Part shown: one piece after another, positions 44,406 through 55,244 of the stretch
Position numbering within the stretch: position 1 is the stretch's first letter
How the letters are laid out: the number at the start of each line of letters is the position of its first letter
Source of the DNA: Euptelea pleiosperma
Lineage: Eukaryota > Streptophyta > Magnoliopsida > Ranunculales > Eupteleaceae
Assembly (NCBI GenBank): GCA_035048495.1
Contig: CM068545.1
Location: 14,715,702-14,779,701 of the forward strand
Direction: 5' to 3'
Length of the DNA stretch: 64,000 bases
Notes under the pieces: generated by a model
The model's database searches: none
Seen by the model: only the letters and a program-made list of their open reading frames with translations
What the model was told of the DNA's origin: nothing
Translations under genes and position numbers: made by a program

Positions 44406-45290
44406 TTGTTAGCAATTCGTAATACGGCAAAAAGACGATACGTTAAAAATTCGAGTTTTATTCGATTTTGGGTTTCAAAAATCCAGTCAAATATTTGGTA
44501 AAAAATTCACCAAACAGCAATGCGGCATATAGTTTATGTGTTTTATACGTTCTACTTTAAAAATTCGGAAACCAAAAATTCGGTAGATTTTGAAAGAGAA
44601 TCAATATATTTAATAATATAGCTACCATAATCCAATGTATTATAGTTACTAAAAATTCGGTACATGCTGAAAGGGAGTCAATATACCACTTGAGGTTGAG
44701 TCAACCAATAAGCACGTTTTGTTCTAATTACTCTTTATCTTTAGCTAAATAAGACATAAGGACGTGTGGTTCAAGCACTTTTTATTTTTTCTACTTTAAT
44801 TTCATATCGGAGAAATAAGTGATAGTTAAGGGAGTTTGAGTCGTATAAATAGGACTAGAATATAAGGGGGAAAGTATACTTACCTTCAATGGGTGATCAA
44901 AAAGGCCCATGGCCTAGGTTAAAAGGCATCTATTGCACTTAGGAGGGGGCGATCACTTAAGATCTACCCAAGTGGTAGAGTAACTGAGGGACAAAAAAAC
45001 AATATACCTTCAATGTTGTTTTTTTGGGAATAAACAACGGTTCTGGCCCGTTGTTTTTCTGAAACGAATTTTTCAAAAATTCTTAAAAACGCGTTCAATT
45101 CGTTTGAACTTGAAAAAAACCGAATTTTTCGAATTATTCAAATATTCTGACGAAAAAAACTTTTCTTGAAAAAAACATAAAATTCGCGAATTAATCGGAT
45201 GATTGCTAGCAAGTCCGTGAATTATTAATTGAAAGAATATATTAGAGGCTAGCCAAGGCCGATCGAAAGAAAATCAATTGGGCAAATCGA
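44406..45290. other. AT-rich repeat block, no gene
   Basis: It opens with TTAGCAATTCGTAATACGGC, similar to TTAGCAATTCTGAGTGCGGC at 54006, and near 45210 has GATTGCTAGCAA, a possible inverted end. Internal AATTCG/CGAATT words recur. Probably a degenerate MITE, ends unresolved. Confidence 0.35.
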
Positions 45291-45299
45291 ACAAGGAGT

Positions 45300-48200
45300 G
45301 AGAGTGACGTGATACCCCAGTGGGAGAGTTCTGACCGAGGTAATACCCATGAGAATGACGGGGATTTTTCTCTAGCAGAGGATGTCAATCTTCAGTTAGT
45401 CATTGGAGGAGGCGAGGATACTGAAGAAGTGATGGCACAGACTTTAGCTTTGGGATGGGTTTTGAACAAACTCATGGATTTTGGGAGATTCCTGGGGTTG
45501 TCCTACAAGGGACATGAGAAGGACGTCCATAAACTTTTTGAAGCCATAGAATTTGATCAATTTCAGCACTTGGTCTCAAAAGGGGATGCTCCTGACGGAC
45601 TCCCTGTCGGATTTACACAGGGAGAGGTAGGTTGCTATGGAGGCTTCTTCCTTTTGTGGCGATGTGGACCATTTGGAAAGAGAGGAACTAGCGCATATTT
45701 GAAGGCAAAGAAGAAGATATTCCCAAGATCATATTAAGAATTAAAGCCTACTTGTTTTTATGGTCCTTGTCATCGGACTTCAGAGGTTGCTTTTTTTATT
45801 CTTTCGTTTTTATATGAGGGGCCTTTTAAAAGGGCATAGCCCAGGCTGATGGGCCTCTTTCTATTTCCGGGTATCTTATCTTGAGATCCCTTTGTAGCTG
45901 GTTTTGGGGTGTTTTCCCCCTTTTTTTTAATGAATCATCCTCTACTTATCAGAAAAAAAGGGGATGCTCCTGAAGTGCAAGCATTAGCCATTAGAAGTGG
46001 TTACGAGAGGAGTGAGGGTTCAAAGACGAATCCTTTGGAAGTTCTAGGTTTGATGGAGACTCATTCGCCGGATATTGTGGCGGCGGATGTTACTCCAGAT
46101 CATCCAACCCAGTAAGGATCCTTCGAGAATCAGAACAGAGTGGTTTACGAAAACCAGGTGAGTCGCAAAGGCAAATTATCTAGAGAACTTCTCAGTTTGT
46201 CTATTGCCCGGGACTCCCAGAGGTCGCAGGAGGGAGAGGGAGCAGAAGAGGGAGGGGAGGAGATGGTGGGAATATGAACATTATCACCTAGAATGTGAGG
46301 GGGTTGGGGTTGGGGGTCAAACGGAGGGCATTTGCAGGAGATTATTTAGGCAGTGGAAGATCGATGTCGTTGTCCTTCAGGAAACTAAGACGAGTGCTTT
46401 TTCCGATCATGAGGTGGAGAGTATATGGGGAAATAATGAATGTGTTTGGTTAACCCTTCCTACCAAGGGCACTACAAGGGGTATCTTGTTGATGTGGAAC
46501 AAGCTTAAAGTCAACTTCGTCGATTCTTATATAGGTGAATATTCAGTGTGTATGTCCTCAGGCAGCCAGCAGATGTGGACTTTTATGGGGGTTATGGGCC
46601 GACTAGTTACAAGCTCCTTGAGGACTTGTGGGCTGAATTGGTCTTTGTCAAGAACAGATGGCTCCACCCTTGGTGTGTGTGGGGAGACTTCAATGTGATC
46701 AGATTCATTCTTGAGAAGAAAGGGGGTAGCCGCATGACGAAAAACATGGAAAGATTCGAGCAATTTGCCAGTTTGTGAGGTGCCATGGTCTTATGGACTT
46801 GCCGTTTCTTGGACCGAGGTTTACTTGGACCAACAACCAGAACAATCCAGCTATGTCTAGGCTTGACAGATTTTTGGTTTCTAGGGAATGGGCAGAGTTA
46901 TTTACTGATATCTCTCAACAAGTCCTTCCTAAACCTACTTCGGATCAAAATCTTGTTTTGCTTGGATGTAGGACCATTCTGAGAAGGCCTAGCCCCTCTA
47001 GGTTTGAAAATATGTGGTTGCAGGAACCCAATTTTTACAACCTGATAGCAGAATGGTGGAAATCTTTTGTGTTCTCGGGCAAGGCAGGAGTTGTTTTCAG
47101 TAATAAGTTGAAGGCTTTGAAACTCAAGTTGATTACGTGGATTAGTGAAGTATTCGGCAGAGTGGACAAGAAGTTGAACGATCTGCAGGATGTCATAACG
47201 TCTGTCAACTCTTTGGAAGAAGGGAGACAGCTCTCAGAGGAGTGGCAGAGGAAAACTAAGGTCAAAAGGGAATTCCACAATTGGGCTAGGTTGCATGAAA
47301 TCAGTTGGTGCCAAAAATCAAGAGTTAGATGTTTGAAAGGAGACAACAACACCAAGTTTTTTCATCAAGTAGCCAATGCCAGAAGAAAAAGTCACAGCAT
47401 TGTTAGACTTCAGCTAGAAGGTCAGGCGGTAGAGGGGGAGGACTCAATTAGGAGTCTATAGTGGTGTTTTATTCTAAACTTTACACCGAGACGTGTTCCT
47501 TCAGAACTTCTGTGGACGGGCTGACACTAGACAGTATTAGCCAGACACAAAAGGAGTGGTTGGAAAGAGAGATCGTTGAGGAGGAAGTGGTGGGTGCCAT
47601 TCAGAGCCTTGGGGGTGATAGAGCGCTGGGTCCAGACAGCTTTTCGATGCTGTTCTTCCAGAGGTGCTGGAGTATTATTCGAGAGGACGTCTTACTTATG
47701 ATCAAGGAGTTTGAGAATGAGGCTTATCTCGCCAGGTCGACGAATTGTACCTTCATCACTCTTATCCCTAAGAAGGAAGGCTGAATCACTTAGAGATTTT
47801 CGTCCCATCAGCTTAGTGGGAAGTGCTTATAAAATCTTAGCCAAGATCCTAGCGTCCCGGATGAAAGAGGTTGTTGGCTCGGTCATATCTCCCGCTCAAG
47901 GAGCATTTATGAAAGGTGTGGCAGTTGGTGGACGGGGTCCTCATAGCTAATGTATCGACTCTAGGCTGAGAAATGGTAAGGGGCGGGATTCTCAATAAAT
48001 CAACATGGAGAAACCGTATGACCACGTAAATTGGGCATTTTTGGATCACGTGCTTGAGCGGATGGGATTCGGTACCCGATGGCGTGCCTGGATTAGAGCA
48101 TGTATTTCATCAGCTACATTTTTATCCTTGTCAATGGATCGTCGGCCGACTTCTTTCAGAGTTCGAGAGGTCTTCGGCAAAGGGAACCACTTTCCCCTTA

Positions 48201-48470
48201 CCTATTTGTGGTGATGGTAAAAGCCCTAGGGCGCGTGATGAGTAGAGCGGCTAAAGGGGGTTTTGTAGAGGGTTTTCAAGTCAGCCCAAGTGGTCCTATG
48301 ATAACACATCTTCAATTTGTTGATGATACAATCGTTCTTTCTGATGCCTCTCATCATGGTTGAAGGGGGTTTTGTAAAGGGTTTTCAAGTCAGCCCAGGT
48401 GGTCCCATGATAACACGTCTTCAATTTGTTGATGATACGATCCTTCTTTCTGATGCCTCTCATCGTGATA
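45300..48470 (+). mobile_element. L1-type LINE, decayed (LINE B)
   Basis: Pieces in order: a pre-endonuclease segment with GRFLGLSYKGHEKDVHKLFE (45309-46115, interrupted); endonuclease with GDFNVIRFILEKKGGSRM near 46686 and LPFLGPRFTWTNNQN and SRLDRFLVSREW (46797-46890); linker; reverse transcriptase with DRALGPDSFSMLFFQRCW (47620), DFRPISLVGSAYKILAKILA (47797), KPYDHVNWAF (48011) and LQFVDDTIVLSDAS (48310). It ends at the right arm of the inverted repeat without zinc-binding domain or tail, so the 3-prime end is missing. Several frameshifts make it inactive. Confidence 0.87.
45596..45955 (+). mobile_element. 5-prime truncated LINE tail nested in LINE B (LINE F)
   Basis: The sequence GGGGATGCTCCTGA with preceding A residues occurs at 45578-45595 and 45956-45973 as a target duplication. 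Between them is only a LINE 3-prime end: FVAMWTIWKERN and RIFEGKEEDIPKIILRIKAY in a shifted frame, then a UTR ending CTACTTATCAGAAAAAAA. Removing the insert and one duplicate restores a continuous frame of LINE B across the site. Confidence 0.88.
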
Positions 48471-48475
48471 CTAGT
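48256..48475 (+). repeat. 109-bp tandem duplication over the RT catalytic motif
   Basis: GGGGGTTTTGTAGAGGGTTT at 48256 recurs as GGGGGTTTTGTAAAGGGTTT at 48365. Both copies encode QFVDDT, the polymerase active-site motif. The period is not a multiple of three, so the duplication itself shifts the frame. About eight differences separate the copies. Confidence 0.85.
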
Positions 48476-49086
48476 TTTTGTTTAACTGTAAGTTTATATG
48501 ATCAAATCGCGCCTCAAGGTATGTGAAAGGTCGAGATGACCAGATATCGGATTTTTATCGGTATATCAGATTTGGAGGCGTGATACTTATACGTTATGTT
48601 CTTACGTGGAAAATAGATAAATACTTTGGTTTTGAGTTTTATAATACTAGGTTTTTTTTTCAAATTTTTTAGTATTTTTTGTCTATACTTTATGATTTTT
48701 CAAAGTATTTTTTAATAAATATTATTTTTATATATTTTATAGCTAATTTAATGACTAGCCGAATTGACTCTTGAGCCATCAAGGTGACTCGACCTGATGG
48801 ACTTCCGAGTCAAGTCCGAGTTTCGAGTTTTAAAACTATAATACAAACAATAATCAGGGCCCATACTGAACTACGAGCAAATATTGTTCCCATTACAAGT
48901 GTATCCAACACGTATAATATAAATTCTAATATATGTATATATTGTAAATCCAATCTAATGATGCAAAAAATTAGAAGATAATGATACAAAAGACCACAAG
49001 ATTTTGATTGAACTGGTCACGTCAACCCTCCTTGAAAGACATTCAAAGGTAACCTTAATTGGTTTGTTGAAGATTCAGGCCTTGAG
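48461..49086. repeat. Right arm of a 7.3 kb inverted repeat
   Basis: Inverted partner of 41759-42390. The inner end abuts the LINE B polymerase remnant and the outer end (GGTTTGTTGAAGATTCAGGC then CTTGAG) is followed by the leader of the TNP1-like gene. Confidence 0.85.
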
Positions 49087-49259
49087 TTGGTATTATGATG
49101 AGATTGTATTCAATGACCAAGTCGTTGAGAAGACCAAGAAACGAAAGCGATGAAGGAAACATTAAGGAGCTACTAATGTTAGCATATATCTTTTTGCTTC
49201 TTAATGAAATTCTATAAATAAGATGCACGCACTGTGCTTTAATCATTTTGTTTTATCCA

Positions 49260-49670
49260 AGTAGTTTGTCAAACAAATGGATTTTCTAAATTATTGAACT
49301 TGTGATTCTTACTGAAAATAGGTTCATTACTTAGCCTCATGGATTCTCCTACCACACCCATCAGTGTACAGCCACTGGATGACACACTCATCTATGATAG
49401 TGGAGGTAATAAAAAATTGATGGTCTTAGCAATATCAAACGTTCACTTGATGTATGCATTTTTTTTTTTTTTTTTCATATTGTTCTATCCAAGTAGTTTG
49501 TCATACAAATGGATTTTCTAAATTATTGAACTTGTGATTTATTGAAAATAGGTTCATTACTTAGCCTAATGGATCCTCCTACCACACCCATCAGTGCGCA
49601 GCCATTGGACGACACACCCATCTATGATAGTGGAGGTAATAAAAAATTGATTGTCTTAGTAGTATAAACG
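49260..49670 (+). repeat. 230-bp tandem duplication of TNP1-like exon 1
   Basis: The unit CAAGTAGTTTGTCA...GTAATAAAAAATTGAT occurs twice with ATG codons at 49339 and 49569. Each copy contains an AG acceptor (AAAATAG), an in-frame exon of about 22 codons and a GT donor. The copies differ at roughly ten sites; a T tract of about 15 follows the first. Confidence 0.88.
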
Positions 49671-51610
49671 TTCACGTTTGTATGGCCATTATGCATGTAT
49701 AACTTTTCTTCCTTTAATGTAGGACCACCACCTTCCTCTTGTTCTTCTAAAAAGAGAGGTCCTTCAAAGGTTCCAAGCAAATTACCCGATGGAAAGAAAA
49801 GAGTAATAAGTACAAATGAATATGGACAACCGAATGGTGGGGATGCAGATTATAAAGCCTTGGTCTCAACTATCGGTGTCCTTAGCCGTACACACATCCC
49901 TATCATCTACAAGGACTTTCGCAATGTGCCTACTGAAAATGTTAGCAAAGTCCTAGATATGTTGGAGGTAACTCTAAATAAACTACATTTGCTTAAAGTA
50001 TGGTAATGGTTCTTGCTTTATTATACTGATTTTTGGTTTGTTTTCATATTCCAATCTATGTTTAGGAGAGTTTTGATACACAATTTATCTCATCTTCATA
50101 CTTGCGAGATCGTATTAAAGCAGCTTGGAAGAATCATAAGTGTACTCTACACCAAAATTACATTAAGGGTAAAGACTTTGCAGCTGTGAAAGTAGGTCCA
50201 ACCCCTCCAAATATAACTAGGGAGGATTGGCAGCAGTTTGTGGATATTTGCAATTCTGATGAATACAAAGTATGTCCAAAATAAATAAACATTATAATTT
50301 AAATAATCATAATTAGTATATTTGTTGATATATGATATTAATGTAGGCCGCAAGTGGAAGAAATGCAGCTAATCGGGGAAAGCAAGTAGCGACATATACA
50401 CTTGGTAGACGTAGCTTGGCTGTTGTTCGCCACCAATTGGTATGGGACTAAAGTTATATATATAGGCTTGACTGCTTGACTTAGCTTGTAATTGTGTTTA
50501 TAAACATTCATTCATCTGATTATCTTCGATATTTTGAATTGGTGTGAATGTAAACACAGGCTAAGGAGAAGAAATGCAAGTCTGATGCTGAGGTAGGCAG
50601 GTCTGAGATGTACATTAGAGCTCATACTAAGAAAGACAAGACTGTGCAATGCCCTGCCATAATTGTTAGTGTACCCTTCTTACTTGTTAACATTATCTCA
50701 CAATACTTGCACTAATAAATTCAATTGTTAGTGTAACTCTGAATTGCTAACTAGTCTTGATTTTGCATAGGAAAAAATAAAGGAGATTGAGATTTCAAAT
50801 CCTCAATCTAAGAGGACGAGTGTAGACGACGCTCTTTCACAGGTATATAATGTACATTGGTAAATGGTTAATTTCATTTCAGTTAATGCACTTCTTCATA
50901 CCTTAATTGCATATATGTATACAGACGGTTGGGAAAGACAGTAGAGGGCGCATGCGGGGTATAGGTGGAGGTGTCAGCATGAGTGTAGTGAAAAAGACAG
51001 GCTATTTGATGAACAAGAATGAGAACTTGCAAGATCAAAACATGGAAATTACTTCAGTAATGGCGAAGATACAAAGAGATCTAGATGAGGTCAAGGAGAC
51101 GCTAAAGAATTTGGTAACTCCTAATTGTTATTATAAGTACTTGAGTAACTGTACTATTATTGGTATTTCCTACTGAATTACATGATTTTTTTTACATTCA
51201 GACCATGCCGAAGGGAGGAGGCAACATTGCTTCCCAACAACCTGCCGGTCCTTCGACACAACCATGTTCGGTACGATGCATTTCTTAAATACTATATATT
51301 ACACCACTATGAAAATATCAATGAAATTGTGGATGTGTACATGCAGCAGCCTGAAAGAGATGTCGGAAAGCAATGTGACATGCACGGCTGGCCTCGTCAA
51401 TTAGTTGCTCGTGGTGTAGTGTTTGCAGTTGATCCCGCAACAATTGTTCATCACGACCCCATGGGAAATGGAAATTATAAAATTGCAATTACTGAACTTT
51501 TAGTTCCAGGCGCTTTGTTGTTTAGTCCCGATGGGTATCACAAAACTATTGGGGAAGTGGGTGTAGGAGGCTTTGTTGTTTGGCCTCGAGTCTTTCTTGA
51601 CATCCAATGA
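49339..51610 (+). CDS. TNP1/En-Spm-like transposon protein, intact nine-exon frame
   Basis: Exons: 49569-49635 (or alternative first exon 49339-49405), 49723-49967, 50066-50269, 50347-50439, 50560-50664, 50771-50842, 50925-51113, 51202-51270, 51347-51610. Using the second first exon the CDS is 1308 nt, 435 residues. Every junction is GT-AG and every phase agrees, with no stop or frameshift. The N-terminal half has LPDGKKRVISTNEYGQPNGG and IYKDFRNVPTE, then REDWQQFVDICNSDEYK, as in plant Ptta/En-Spm transposase-like proteins. A coiled-coil-like stretch (MNKNENLQDQNMEITSVMAK) follows. The C-terminus (ARGVVFAVDPATIVHHDPMG, TIGEVGVGGFVVWP) resembles the Transposase_23 (TNP1/EN/SPM) domain. In En/Spm, TnpA-type proteins bind subterminal repeats; here CACTA-type subterminal repeats and a terminus follow at 52320-52619. 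No DDE transposase (TnpD-like) is visible. It may be a non-autonomous CACTA gene or a co-opted one. Confidence 0.82.
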
Positions 51611-52319
51611 TTAATTCGTATGTTGTAACATCATTGTAATTTTTGTTTTGGATGTGATTTTATTTATTGGACACCACTAATTGCTTACTTTTTGCCTCAT
51701 GGTGGTATATTGTGTTGTGTGATGGGAAGTGAGGATCTGTTGATTCTACTAATCACAAGCAATTTTAACCTTAATCTACTAAATGCATGCTTAGACTATA
51801 GAAACTAGTTTTTGTGATACGAAGTGTACATTTCTCTATGATCAGGTATGATTGGAGGTTGAAGCTAAGATTTGGGTTTAGTAGCACTCTCTCTAGATTT
51901 TGGGTCTGCTAACTTGCACATGGTTATCATATTATCTAGAATAGCCACACACCACTGTCAGAAAAAATATTTTATTCACATTCTCAAACAGAATAGAAAT
52001 ATCAAGTCAATGCTTATATCTGTGGGATGAAATATTTTTTTGCAGTTTGAGGTTCAGGTTGAGTTAGAAGGACTGCAACTAGATCTATGGACTGCGTGTC
52101 CGGAAGGCATATTTTTTTCAGAAGGTGATAGCTGGACCGCCCATTATTCCAAACATTTTTCACTGCCAAAAATATACACAAACAATGGAACACATAAGCT
52201 AACATATATTATAGTTTAAAACTATAGGGTCTAAGTGCTATTTCCATTCTCCGTGTATATGCCTGTGTAAAAATATTTATTTTACAGATTTTTAGTGAAT
52301 ATATACAAAGCCGTTAACG
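51611..52319. other. 3-prime flank of the TNP1-like gene
   Basis: No further exon recognised. Presumed 3-prime UTR and internal CACTA sequence; AT-rich, without repeats I could identify. Confidence 0.35.
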
Positions 52320-52619
52320 ACAGACAAATTCTTTAGCAATTGTGACATTAGCAACGGCTCTTATCCGTCGCTAAAATAAATTGTTATCCCTCAAAGATAT
52401 AATGACGGATAATAACTGTTACGAAAGGCTGTTACTATTTGCGACGGATCAACACTGCCACCATACTGCGTGGATTAAATCAGTTGAACAAAGTTTGTAA
52501 CACATTTTGTCTGTGGTTACATCTTCCCTGAGCACCCATTCCCCGACGGATAAGATTCGTCGCTGAAGGGTTTTAGCGACGGACAAAATTCATTGTGGAA
52601 ACTCCATTTTTTGGTAGTG
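52320..52619. mobile_element. Right terminus of a CACTA element
   Basis: The end reads TTTTTTGGTAGTG, the inverse of a CACTACCAAAAAA terminus. Just inside are repeats of the core GCGACGG/CCGTCGC (52366, 52441, 52557, 52575) in both orientations, typical CACTA subterminal binding sites. The following triplet CTC would be one half of the 3-bp duplication. No matching left terminus was found in the window. Confidence 0.82.
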
Positions 52620-52899
52620 CTCCAACCAGTGGCTGCTCCGAAGATATGCAATCGAAGTGCAGCCCATCAAGGGAAAGTCTGGAAGACTATGGCTCTGTAT
52701 AAAGCTTAGAGTAAAAAGCTGTCAACCTGATCTGATAGAATCCCCATCCTCTAACTGAACACTGACGATCTGAATGCTGGATATATGATTTCATCGCCTA
52801 CATTTTTCTAAGCTCTGATATCGGCCTTTTAAGATTTTATCTTCTATTACTAGCCTCGAGAGAAAGAGGCTCCTCCTCCTCCTCCTTATTATCAATCAG

Positions 52900-53990
52900 A
52901 GCATTTTCAGATTAACCTTCCAGAACTTTTCTCGATTAATCCACCTAACAATCTCTAAGGAAAAAGAGTTCCACCAAACGCCCACATTCTCTAAAAACTC
53001 TGGGATGAGAAACCACTGGAAAGAAGATGAACGCTTGGATATACCCTCGCAGTCTAATATAAGCGGAACATGGTCAAAATGTCAGCCTCGGAAGAGCAAA
53101 TTGAACGACTCTGGGAAAATGTTCCTCCCACCCCGCTGATACCAAGAATCTGTCAAGCTTACACAAAGTGAGTGTATTCTGGTTATTCAACCAAGTGAAT
53201 CTAACCCCCACCCATGGGTAAATCTATAAGGTTTTGTCCCCCAACAAACTCCCCAAAGTTTTGCATGTTCTAGTGATTCTGCTCTCACCCCTCTTCTCAT
53301 GAGAGAAACGAATAACATTGAAATTGCCGCCAATGCACTAAGGCATGTCTCCCATTCCAACCACATCATCAAGTTCCTCCCAAAATTGCACTCTCATACC
53401 TCTATGATTTTCCTATCCCATGAACCCAAAATGCCACAATCTTGAGATCCCATACGTCGACTATTACCCGGATCGACCAGTCTAATATTTTAGTTTCTTA
53501 AAGGATGACACCCTCTGGAGCTTTTTGGCTAGTTTGGGGTTCCCTTCCCCTCCCAAATCAACATGGGGTATGGGCTGATGCTCCACAGCCCTGTGATCTC
53601 ATCCCAATTGCCGGCAGCTCCTAGGTCCATCCCTGAACCATGCCCGTCGCCTCGACCAACTTCTTTCTCCAAATTTCATGCAGCTATTCAAAAAATCAAC
53701 TAAATTTATGGGCCCTTTAGTATTTCCCCTGAAAAGTAAGCTGAATTAGTAAGACCCCACTGTACTTCTCACAATTAGGGTCGCGCCCCTTGACCGTCGG
53801 TCCACATCATAGACTAACACCATATCAGGTTCAAACGTATTGAGCTTATGAATCTTGATAAGCAACTCCTAAAGCCTAGTGAAATGAACTTTGTGTAGAG
53901 TTTCATCAGCTTTTAATAATCCCTTCATCTCCTCTCACTTCTCTATCTTCACTGCTACTGTCGAAACCTGGTTCAATCTAGTTTTATGAC
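52900..53990 (-). mobile_element. LINE endonuclease remnant (LINE E), minus strand
   Basis: Minus-strand pieces include NFNVIRF-like sequence near 53315, RFTHGW then a FTWLNNQN-like block near 53190, KLDRFLVSAGWEEHFPRVVQ near 53120 and DHVPLILDCEG near 53060, the usual LINE endonuclease order. Stops and frameshifts are frequent. It begins about 280 bp after the CACTA terminus, and the intervening 52620-52900 holds no recognisable feature. Confidence 0.72.
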
Positions 53991-55240
53991 ATCATATGCA
54001 TAGTTAGCAATTCTGAGTGCGGCAAAAATACTGTATAGGGGAATAATATTCGAGTAAAATTCGGGTTTGTCATTTAAAAATGCGTTAAAAATGTCAGCAA
54101 AATAATTTAAGAAAAACAAAAGAAGAGTAAAATATTGGCAATTTTTTGTATTTTAAAATGATTTTTCATGTTCAAAACTAAATTATCCGAGAAAAGTTCA
54201 TCTATTATTTGAGAATGATTTGACTATTTTGAAAATGCGTGAACTTTTCCAAACCTTTGAATAGGATGTTGTTCGGTTCTTTTTTTTTCTGAATAATTTG
54301 TACGGTTCGTGTATAATTCGAGAATTTACTATGAATCATATATAGGATAAGGATAAGACCGATTAGACCCATTAGATGGCGTCCAATGTATTGTTTAACA
54401 ACAGCCTCTCTCCGACAAAGACAGAAGTTTGAGGATCACACAATGGACCCCTAAACCGTAGTTGTGCGTGAAGGAGCTGGTGGCGGGCGCTCATGTCACT
54501 ACTTCTTTCATCTCTTCCACCCAATCTTGGATGAAGTCCAGCCCTAGCCTGTAAGTACGACAAATGCTCATATCGGGGAAGGCCCCCCATTTCGCTTTAC
54601 CAACTCTAGGGAAACTCCGAATACAGGCCTAAATCGTTTGTACAGACATACTTTCTGGGTGCTAAGATCCAAAGTCGCGAGGGAAACAGCCCAGATCGTT
54701 CGTCAGGGGCTTGGTCGACTTTCTGCTTGTCTAGTGTAGGCTCAGCCCCTTTGGACTGCTTTCTATCCCACTCGCCTATTTTCCAAGGGGATGGAACTAC
54801 ATCGACAACTGATTATATTTACTCAAGAAATGAAAAAATATTGATCAATAAATGTTAGTGCAGACTTTCCCGGTTTATGTATTTGTAGATAATCAATCAC
54901 TAAAATAGATAATCGGGAAATATTCACTATCGGACTTGAACTTGGACATACATTTTTTTCTTAATTTTTTTTTTTTGACATTTTTAAAAGGTAATTAGCT
55001 TTTATTTTCTAGTGTTAGGCACGTAGAAATACGGTAATTTTTGGTTTGGGAAAGCAAAACAATGTTTAAAAAGTCAATAGAGGTGGAAGCAAAGACATTC
55101 CCGGAAGGCATATTTCCAATCAAGTGCACATGAGGCATGTTGAGAAGTAAATGAAGGCGCGTATGAGGCACATTTATTAATACTAAGGGGCGGCACGAGC
55201 GTTGCTTGTGAGTGATTGTAGGGGCCTCGTCAACATTGAT
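53991..55240. other. Intergenic, degenerate AT-rich repeats
   Basis: At 54006 the word TTAGCAATTCTGAGTGCGGC parallels the start of the block at 44406. The remainder, including a neutral-composition patch at 54360-54800 with chance frames, matches nothing I know. Confidence 0.35.
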
Positions 55241-55244
55241 GACG

